Shown: positions 1-5,220 of the stretch, in pieces
Layout of the letters: each line of letters begins with the position of its first letter
Position numbering within the stretch: the stretch's first letter is position 1
Assembly (NCBI GenBank): GCA_017651645.1
Contig: JAGCCO010000194.1
Coordinates: 1 to 7,217, forward strand
Length of the DNA stretch: 7,217 nucleotides
Direction of reading: 5' to 3'
From: Bacteroidales bacterium
GTDB lineage: Bacteria; Bacteroidota; Bacteroidia; Bacteroidales; F082
Program-made: the position numbers and the translations under genes
The notes under the pieces: model-generated
What the model was told of the DNA's origin: nothing
The model's input: only the letters and a program-made list of their open reading frames with translations
Database searches by the model: none

Positions 1-529
1 CCTCGTAGTCCCATGTCTCCTTGCTCGACTCCATCCACTCACCATCCACATAGCCATAATACATGGCAAGTGTCACATGGTCGTCATCGTCATAGGAAAG
101 CACGGTTTTCCCATAGGTCTTCCATATTCCGCCGGTCTCGTAATAAGAGTAATGGATTTCTTCCACAAGGCTCTGCGCATTGTAGATGTATTCTTCCTTG
201 ATCGCGACGTCATAGTCAATCATGGTAATCAGGCGGTCAAACTCGTCATAGTGGTATTCATAAGAAGGTCCCAGTATCCATTCGTCATCAAGGAAATAAA
301 GGGCGAGCCAGGTACAATTGGAATGCGCATCGTAATCGAGCACGATTTTCGTGTACTCACTCGTGACGCTGTCCAGTTCCATGGTATAGGCACGGTCGTG
401 GCGGTTCATTTTCTCCACCAGTTCCAGACTCTCTTCCCAAGATCTTTGTTTGGATTCTTTCTTGATGGGTTGTGCCGAGGCCGAAATAAGGCAGCACATC
501 AAGGATGCAATTAAAATAGTGTTTTTCAT
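1..529 (-). CDS. Secreted YD-repeat-like protein, 5' part only (3' end beyond left edge)
   Basis: An open frame of 176 codons starts at the ATG read from 529 and stays open to the window edge, so the C-terminus is missing. It begins with a typical signal peptide (MKNTILIASLMCCLISASAQ), with predicted cleavage after ASA leaving Gln at +1. The mature part is rich in Tyr, Asp and Trp and carries loosely repeated units such as YEYHYDEFDRLITMIDYD, then EYIYNAQSLVEEIHYSYYET, then VLSYDDDDHVTLAMYYGYVD. This resembles the YD-type repeats (Y-x-Y-D-x-x-G/D-x-L followed by a W-containing strand) common in Bacteroidales secreted proteins, which often end in a T9SS sorting domain; that end is not visible here. 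It has its own promoter at 558-590. The opposite-strand frame at 77-514 is its shadow. Function is unknown; a surface or exported role is inferred from the signal peptide only. Confidence 0.85.
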   Translation of the reverse strand, partial: MKNTILIASLMCCLISASAQPIKKESKQRSWEESLELVEKMNRHDRAYTMELDSVTSEYTKIVLDYDAHSNCTWLALYFLDDEWILGPSYEYHYDEFDRLITMIDYDVAIKEEYIYNAQSLVEEIHYSYYETGGIWKTYGKTVLSYDDDDHVTLAMYYGYVDGEWMESSKETWDYE

Positions 530-557
530 CGTATCAAAGATTTGAAATTCATATTTG

Positions 558-590
558 CAAAAGTATAGCAAAAAACCTCTGTTTTTCAAA
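558..590 (-). promoter_or_regulatory. Bacteroidetes-type promoter for the YD-repeat gene
   Basis: Read on the minus strand, a TACTTTTG box (558-565) matches the Bacteroidetes -7 consensus TAnnTTTG exactly. A TTTG (587-590) lies 21 bases upstream as the -33 element. The box ends 28 bases before the ATG at 529, so the leader would be short. This is a match to the known sigma-ABfr consensus; no transcription data are available. Confidence 0.7.
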
Positions 591-716
591 TTCAAAGTCC
601 ATTACAAACTTTTCCAAAATATTGTTGTTGATTATCAATGGGTTGAAATTATTGATTACAAAATTTTCATCTAATCCTATGCCGCTTGCGCAACTCTATT
701 CCGTTTAAAAAGTGAC

Positions 717-902
717 CTAAATGTTATCGCCAATAGCGGTAATACAGTTCCATGAAATGTCGGTCGGTGCAGTATTTCCGCGAGGGCGTTGCACATCGGC
801 GATTTCCAGTTTCGGCAATTTAGTAACGAAACCTTTCTTTGCCGTGCAGGAAGACAACGCCAAAACCGTCAGTGCGAAAGCGAATAATAATGTCTTTTTC
901 AT
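717..902 (-). CDS. Small putative lipoprotein (61 aa), unknown function
   Basis: This short frame starts with a Lys-rich n-region and a hydrophobic stretch (MKKTLLFAFALTVLALSSC) ending in the lipobox LSSC, so Cys19 is the likely lipidated residue after signal peptidase II cleavage. The mature part would be only 43 residues: a basic start (TAKKGFVTKLPK), then a polar tail with RPRG and one further Cys (Cys53), with no family I recognise. There is no run of acidic residues just after Cys19 like the usual Bacteroidetes lipoprotein export signal, so the protein may stay on the periplasmic side. A good promoter 23 bases upstream supports a real, separately transcribed gene. A degraded remnant of a longer lipoprotein is possible, but the bases after the stop show no continuing frame. 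The plus-strand frame over the same bases has no such signals. Confidence 0.7.
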   Translation of the reverse strand: MKKTLLFAFALTVLALSSCTAKKGFVTKLPKLEIADVQRPRGNTAPTDISWNCITAIGDNI

Positions 903-925
903 ATCTGTTTAGTATAGAATTTCCA

Positions 926-954
926 CAAAAGTATACATAAAAACGGCTTGTCAA
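926..954 (-). promoter_or_regulatory. Bacteroidetes-type promoter for the 61-aa lipoprotein gene
   Basis: On the minus strand a TACTTTTG -7 box (926-933) is preceded by TTG (952-954) with an 18-base spacer. The -7 box ends 23 bases before the start codon at 902. Six bases overlapping the box, TATACTTTTG, are the same as at the YD-repeat gene promoter. The call rests on a consensus match only. Confidence 0.7.
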
Positions 955-978
955 GAGATTTTCAAGGGTGCTTCCCGT

Positions 979-1072
979 TTTGTCCCTATTATTTTTGGGC
1001 TGTCAGTTGTTATGAGATTGAGTATCAATATTATGAAAAATTGACGTACAAAGCTTTGTCCCTATGAAAAAT
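979..1072. repeat. Two interleaved short direct repeats in the 903-1078 intergenic region
   Basis: The 11-mer TTTGTCCCTAT occurs at 979-989 and again at 1055-1065. The 10-mer TATGAAAAAT occurs at 1032-1041 and again at 1063-1072, so its second copy overlaps the end of the second 11-mer, which itself overlaps the palindrome at 1048-1059. No gene or terminator was seen in this 176-base gap apart from the lipoprotein promoter. Confidence 0.4.
1048..1059. repeat. 12-bp perfect palindrome between the Asp-box gene and the lipoprotein gene
   Basis: ACAAAGCTTTGT is its own reverse complement, with no loop. It lies about 20 bases after the stop codon of the 591-residue gene and about 115 bases upstream of the lipoprotein -7 box. 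It is not followed by a T-run on either strand, so it is not a convincing intrinsic terminator. A dimeric-protein binding site is conceivable but not shown. Confidence 0.4.
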
Positions 1073-1078
1073 GATGTT

Positions 1079-2854
1079 TCAGCGTTTCACCACTACCCTT
1101 GCAGCGTGTTTTATCCCTTCCGCATCAGTAATCCGCAGCAAATAAACCCCTTCTGCCAGCCCAGCCACACTGATTTCATTCGCATCGCGCACGGTCTTCA
1201 CCACCTGCCCCAAAACATTATAAACCCAAACCTCATCAGCCTCAACACCCTCAATAATAACCCTGTCCTTGACAGGATTGGGATAAACCTTAATAGGGCT
1301 TTCCGTGTTTTCGCTTACCGCATCCGGAATAAAAGTACAAGAATACTCACCGTAATGGTAAAGCAAAGTAGTATTACCCTCCTCATAATAGCATCTGATA
1401 TAGCAAAACTCTCCGCTATCATTGCCACCGCCATAACAAGTCAGCTCATCAGGGAACAAGCCTTTATCATATCCAATCCCGTCGATAATCCATCCCTCAA
1501 AAATCGGATCTGTACCCCCATCGCTTTCATAAGCGGTCACATGTTGCCTTCGGTATGATATATCAAAATATGAATCGCCAACAATATATCCAACACTGTC
1601 AACCGTAACAAGATACGTACATTCAGCAACATCACAATACCACGAATCACCCGCTTCGGCGTTGAAGTCATACAACACCGTGAACGCATCCTTCGTTTGA
1701 TTGTACCAATAAACGACATTGTTTTCCTGATAAACGTATTGATCGTCGTTGACCACACTACAGGTGTGTCCATGCACTTCCTCAACGCCTGTCACTGAAT
1801 ACCTTACGTAATAGAAAGGAGGTTCCGTAATCGGTCCATTGGATAACACATGGAAATACCACTCCGCTCCTTGGGGTGCAAATTGCCTGCTTTGGTTTAC
1901 GATTTCATCAGCTCGTAAAGTGCTCCTATAATAAAGCGGAATCCATTCATAGCTTTGAAAGTAATACCAGCCCATAGTATATAAACGTTGGTCGTTGCAC
2001 ATGTACAGCTCTTCCCTTTGTGGCCCACTGGCCCATGAATATATGTATTCACCGACCGGAATGAAATGCTCGCCATGATCGGTCGAATACAACAATATGT
2101 TGTGTGCCTGACCGAGACGCTGTATTGTGAAAACAACATCGTCATCTGAGACCGCAATGGTGTATCTCCCTGTAAAGTAAACACCATTATGATAGATGAA
2201 ATTATGGTAATATGTTTCTGCTACAATGATGTTGCCTTCATTATCCAATTCCATCTGTCTCATATATTCGGATTCAGCCTTCAGTTCCCACTGCGTCATG
2301 TCATACGTCGTGGCACTGTAAATTCCAGTAGTATTGCCAACATAAACGTTTCCGGCTCTATCGGCAAGCAAACCTATGCAGGTCTGGTCATCATCAAGGA
2401 ACGGTAGCGTCGTCTCGTTCCAAGTCCCACCGCCGTCGAGTGTCCACGCCAAAATGTTGTTGCTGCATATAAACAGGCTGTCGTTTGAGACCGAATACAT
2501 CCTGTCGACATAATTCCGAGCGATTCCGTTCGGTTGCACATTCCATGTGTCGCCGTTGTCGTCGGAATACCATATCTTATTGGTATGGTCATTGAAGACG
2601 AAGATTCGTCCCTGCTTGTTGATCAGAAACTCTGAAGTTTCCACATTGCTCTGGTCATAAATGGGTTCCATAGTCTCGCCAAAGTCTCGCGAACGGTACA
2701 GTGTTTCATCATAATAAGCGCCACTGTAAAACCTGTCGTCATTGGCTGCCACACCTATTAACCCATAGGGATTCAACAAATCAGTCCAGATGTTCTGCGC
2801 CTCCAGAGCTCCAAACCATCCGAGGCAAAGCAAAAAGATAAACAGCTTTTTCAT
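1079..2854 (-). CDS. T9SS-exported Asp-box (BNR-like) beta-propeller protein
   Basis: This 591-residue protein starts with a signal peptide (MKKLFIFLLCLGWFGALEAQ; cleavage likely after LEA, leaving Gln20). Residues about 21-310 contain four Asp-box-like motifs: SRDFGETM (55-62), SDDNGDTW (97-104, a full S-x-D-x-G-x-T-W match), TLDGGGTW (138-145) and STDHGEHF (257-264). These are typical of BNR/sialidase-like propellers, but no sialidase catalytic set is evident, so enzyme activity should not be assumed. Residues about 326-508 start with APQGAEWYF and include YDFNAEAGDSW and a Cys-containing end; this looks like the domain often placed before the sorting signal in Bacteroidales T9SS cargo. From YPNP at 524 the last 68 residues form a type A T9SS sorting domain (VYNVLGQVVK, GVYLLRI, basic end VVVKR). 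It is likely secreted or anchored on the cell surface. It has its own promoter. Confidence 0.92.
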   Translation of the reverse strand: MKKLFIFLLCLGWFGALEAQNIWTDLLNPYGLIGVAANDDRFYSGAYYDETLYRSRDFGETMEPIYDQSNVETSEFLINKQGRIFVFNDHTNKIWYSDDNGDTWNVQPNGIARNYVDRMYSVSNDSLFICSNNILAWTLDGGGTWNETTLPFLDDDQTCIGLLADRAGNVYVGNTTGIYSATTYDMTQWELKAESEYMRQMELDNEGNIIVAETYYHNFIYHNGVYFTGRYTIAVSDDDVVFTIQRLGQAHNILLYSTDHGEHFIPVGEYIYSWASGPQREELYMCNDQRLYTMGWYYFQSYEWIPLYYRSTLRADEIVNQSRQFAPQGAEWYFHVLSNGPITEPPFYYVRYSVTGVEEVHGHTCSVVNDDQYVYQENNVVYWYNQTKDAFTVLYDFNAEAGDSWYCDVAECTYLVTVDSVGYIVGDSYFDISYRRQHVTAYESDGGTDPIFEGWIIDGIGYDKGLFPDELTCYGGGNDSGEFCYIRCYYEEGNTTLLYHYGEYSCTFIPDAVSENTESPIKVYPNPVKDRVIIEGVEADEVWVYNVLGQVVKTVRDANEISVAGLAEGVYLLRITDAEGIKHAARVVVKR

Positions 2855-2876
2855 AGTTCTATGGTTTTATTTCCAG

Positions 2877-2905
2877 CAAAAGTACTGAATATTAATAAAT
2901 GTCAA
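2877..2905 (-). promoter_or_regulatory. Bacteroidetes-type promoter overlapping the upstream gene's stop codon
   Basis: On the minus strand TACTTTTG (2877-2884) is an exact -7 consensus, with TTG (2903-2905) 18 bases upstream. The TTG lies inside the last codons of the 558-residue gene and the spacer includes that gene's TAA (2894-2892). The -7 box ends 22 bases before the ATG at 2854, close to the 23-base distance at the lipoprotein gene. The Asp-box gene can therefore be transcribed independently of the operon before it. Confidence 0.7.
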
Positions 2906-4568
2906 GCTCTTTAATCCACTTTCCCGTTTCCGCAAGGGTCGTTGAGCCTGCCGAAACGCCTGTGTAAACCTTCCAAATGTACGTTCCAGAAGCCCATCCT
3001 CCAGCATCAATCCTCGTCACATTCTCCGTGATGGCTTGGCTGTGAACAAGCCTCCCATTCATATCATACACCTCCACCCAAGCATTCTGCAATCCCGTGC
3101 GGATATTCAGCACATCCTTCCCCGGATTGGGGTAGGCGATGGCCACCTTCAGCCCATTCTCATGAGCTTCCTCGATGCCCACAAAAGCCTCAGCGGGGAA
3201 TTTGTTTATACTACACTTGTAGTTGGTATAATTCAGGTCATAACTTGTAGTCAATAGAATTAGTCCGTCTTCTTTAGTGGAAACAACACTCAGTGCCATG
3301 TCGCACACATTGTCATTATGGGTTCCATAGAAAAGCGTTGATATGGTGTCAAATTCAGGTGTCAGCCGCTCTATCACCACCCATGAGTCATCATCGTAAT
3401 ACATCCCCACGTTCAATGCGTAAGCATGATAAAGGGAATTGTCGTCAAGCAGAGCAACACTTGAAAAAGTTGTAGGAATATCAAAGGTATTTCCTGTCGT
3501 TTTCCTTTCCACATAGCGGACAACGGGCGTGTTTTCCCCCGAACCATTGATGTCGTCATTGTATTCGTATAGGACACAACAATACTCGTCCTGCATTTCG
3601 ACGACCGAACTTGTCAGATAGGTCCGCCCTTGGCGGTTGCGCACGGCATTGAAGTTCTGGAAAGTGATGTTGCCGCCAAACGGATGCACTGCGGACGGAT
3701 GCCGGAAACATCGGCTGCGCACCAAATTGAAATCATAATCTAAGTAAGCTAGGTTTTTTTGCCCGTCGCTGATGACATCGTAAATAAGCCCATAGTGCAA
3801 ATACAGGCTGTCCGCTTTGACGATATGCTGGCGTTGGTAAACCAACTCTGGAACTACGCCATGACGGACATTCCCGCAATAGCTCACCCTATTCAGCAGG
3901 TTTCCATCGAAATCCAACCTGAAGAACACCGTGGAGTCGTATCCGCGAGACTCGTCACTGACATAGCTGACGGATTTGTAATAAGCACCTACAATGGTAC
4001 CGTCGTCATCGACGAAAGCGCTATATATTAGTGCTTGACCGCTGTTATAGGGATAAAAAGGATTATTTGTGCTTCTCCATTCGAAGGTGTCTATCGGGAT
4101 TTCAAACTCATGGCTTTCAGTAATGGAGAGGCCGTCGTTGAGTTTGTACAGGCCAAGAATGCAATGGTCGGTAACGGGCTCAAAGTTCATGAAATAGTTG
4201 AACGAGCAGGTGTCGTGGTCGGGACTGAACGCCATCAGAGCATACACCTCACCAGAGTCATCTTCAAACACAAATGGTGCATACCCCCAATAGCCATCCT
4301 TGCGGTATTCCGATAGAGCCAATTCCGTTCCATCTGAATCCAACTTCAACAAGACAGGATGAGAGGATACATTGTTGCCCCAAAGGTTCTCATCTCTATA
4401 AAAACCAGTGGCAATGATTCTCCCATCAGACAACTCATGCGCTCCAAGAAATAATGAATAATTGTATACAGGTTGGCTATAGTTCCATTGCCATTCTTGG
4501 GCAAAAGCCTTGGCCCCGAAAACCATCATCAGGAGCGCAAGCAGGGTGTAAAGTCTTGTTGCTTTCAT
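2892..4568 (-). CDS. T9SS-exported surface protein (558 aa), third gene of the operon
   Basis: The protein has a signal peptide (MKATRLYTLLALLMMVFG..., cleavage likely after AFA leaving QEW). A large Tyr/Asp-rich beta region of about 440 residues follows, with repeating 'D-x-D-G-x-x-L' strands such as LLKLDSDGTELAL and FFRLDFDGNLLNRV, suggesting a propeller-like fold. From YPNP at 479 there is a T9SS type A sorting domain (VEVYDMNGRLVHSQAITENV, DAGGW, TYIWKVY). Its tail is longer than in the paralogue at 6732-5221 and ends in ELDIY, not in a basic residue. The ATG lies 4 bases after the stop of the lipoprotein gene, so the two are very probably co-transcribed and perhaps translationally coupled. 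It is a paralogue of the 503-residue protein: signal peptide and sorting domain are near-identical, the middle diverged. Substrate or partner is unknown. Confidence 0.92.
   Translation of the reverse strand: MKATRLYTLLALLMMVFGAKAFAQEWQWNYSQPVYNYSLFLGAHELSDGRIIATGFYRDENLWGNNVSSHPVLLKLDSDGTELALSEYRKDGYWGYAPFVFEDDSGEVYALMAFSPDHDTCSFNYFMNFEPVTDHCILGLYKLNDGLSITESHEFEIPIDTFEWRSTNNPFYPYNSGQALIYSAFVDDDGTIVGAYYKSVSYVSDESRGYDSTVFFRLDFDGNLLNRVSYCGNVRHGVVPELVYQRQHIVKADSLYLHYGLIYDVISDGQKNLAYLDYDFNLVRSRCFRHPSAVHPFGGNITFQNFNAVRNRQGRTYLTSSVVEMQDEYCCVLYEYNDDINGSGENTPVVRYVERKTTGNTFDIPTTFSSVALLDDNSLYHAYALNVGMYYDDDSWVVIERLTPEFDTISTLFYGTHNDNVCDMALSVVSTKEDGLILLTTSYDLNYTNYKCSINKFPAEAFVGIEEAHENGLKVAIAYPNPGKDVLNIRTGLQNAWVEVYDMNGRLVHSQAITENVTRIDAGGWASGTYIWKVYTGVSAGSTTLAETGKWIKELDIY
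2968..3176 (-). repeat. Sorting-domain DNA repeat, copy 1 (in the 558-aa gene)
   Basis: This stretch aligns without gaps to 5273-5481 at a constant offset of 2305 bases. Exact blocks include 2991-3012 (22 bases), 3019-3044 (26 bases) and 3094-3128 (35 bases). It encodes the conserved part of the T9SS sorting domain and the IEEA linker before it. The pair is a dispersed coding repeat that could support recombination or gene conversion. Confidence 0.85.
4530..4568 (-). repeat. Signal-peptide DNA repeat, copy 1
   Basis: These 39 bases match 6688-6726 at 38 positions: 23 identical bases, one mismatch, then 15 identical bases up to the ATG. They encode the first 13 residues of both paralogues, which begin MKATR-L/I-YTLLALL. 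The match shows the two genes share their 5' end as well as their 3' end. Confidence 0.85.
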
Positions 4569-4572
4569 CGTA

Positions 4573-5214
4573 TTATTGTTTTTGTTTCTCCTTCCTCATC
4601 ATCATAATTCCTTGACGAATGCTATACTCACTTCCATTCTCATCAAAAGTAAAGCCCATCTGAATATGCCTGACGATTTGCTTTTTGTCGATGAAAAACT
4701 TAGTCGGAGCAGCGGCAAGATTGCTTCTCAAAGCATCTTTTTGGTCGATGATGAATATATTGTCATATTTGCCTTGAAGAGTCTTGGCATACTCAACCGT
4801 TTTTTGCAGGTCTGAATCTTCCGACAATTCGACGAGGCATAAAATATCAATCCCTTCCAGTTCATCCTTCATGTTGTTTATGGCATTGGGAAAATCTTGT
4901 TCTACCTCCTCACCACCAAAACTACAGTATGTGTCGGTGAAAATTAGAATAGTTTCTCTTTTTAGCCATTTCTTGAGCCTAATGCTCTTTCCTTCAAGGT
5001 CTTTTACCCGAATATCAGGGATTTCTTTGCCAACCGTATTGTGGTACCAATCCATATATAATCTCATGGTGAGTTCTTGGTTTTCTTTTTCAGAACGGCT
5101 AGCAACACCATCATTGTACTTTTCGTAATCCACGGGGATGATATAGCTGTCTGACCTGTTGCACGATGCAAAAGCAAGTACGATGCTTGTAATTACAAAT
5201 AGAATTTTATTCAT
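4573..5214 (-). CDS. Thioredoxin-fold (TlpA/AhpC-TSA-like) lipoprotein with a degenerate active site
   Basis: This 213-residue protein has a lipoprotein signal (MNKILFVITSIVLAFASC; lipidated Cys18). After a linker it follows the usual TlpA/peroxiredoxin-like order: GKEIPDIRVKDLEGKSIRLKKW (62-83) as the N-terminal hairpin, a beta strand TILIFTDTYC (88-97), an alpha/beta region (ILCLVEL, 124-130; NIFIIDQ, 152-158), and AAAPTKFFIDKKQIVRH (167-183) containing the likely cis-Pro170. In place of the catalytic C-x-x-C it reads CSFG: Cys97 is present but the second Cys is Gly100. Simple disulfide oxidoreductase activity is thus doubtful; a one-Cys peroxidase-like, binding or redox-sensing role is possible. 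It sits in the envelope, 6 bases after one T9SS cargo gene and 4 before another. Its DNA looks AT-richer than the conserved ends of its neighbours (21 G+C in 60 bases at 4921-4980). Confidence 0.88.
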   Translation of the reverse strand: MNKILFVITSIVLAFASCNRSDSYIIPVDYEKYNDGVASRSEKENQELTMRLYMDWYHNTVGKEIPDIRVKDLEGKSIRLKKWLKRETILIFTDTYCSFGGEEVEQDFPNAINNMKDELEGIDILCLVELSEDSDLQKTVEYAKTLQGKYDNIFIIDQKDALRSNLAAAPTKFFIDKKQIVRHIQMGFTFDENGSEYSIRQGIMMMRKEKQKQ

Positions 5215-5220
5215 AGTTTA

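Noticed and set aside
77..514. 145-residue plus-strand open frame
   Set aside because: It is antisense to the YD-repeat gene, which has a signal peptide and an exact promoter on the minus strand; the plus-strand product shows no domain or start signals.
527..552. Eight-codon upstream reading frame (ATG at 552) whose TGA overlaps the ATG of the YD-repeat gene
   Set aside because: The expected transcription start from the -7 box at 558-565 lies at about this position, so the frame is probably not within the transcript; it is likely chance.
681..694. Hairpin-like TTGCGCAA as terminator of the lipoprotein gene
   Set aside because: It is an 8-base palindrome without a loop and no T-run follows on the minus strand, so it does not qualify as an intrinsic terminator.
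721..912. 63-residue plus-strand open frame
   Set aside because: It mirrors the 61-residue lipoprotein, which has a lipobox and a well-placed promoter; the plus strand has neither.
1064..1558. 164-residue plus-strand open frame
   Set aside because: It lies antisense to the C-terminal half of the Asp-box protein, including its T9SS sorting domain. Its Ile/Asn/Pro-rich product looks like a shadow of a real gene.
1079..2854. Sialidase assignment for the Asp-box protein
   Set aside because: Asp boxes occur in many non-enzymatic propellers, and I could not find the Arg triad, Tyr and Glu set of a sialidase.
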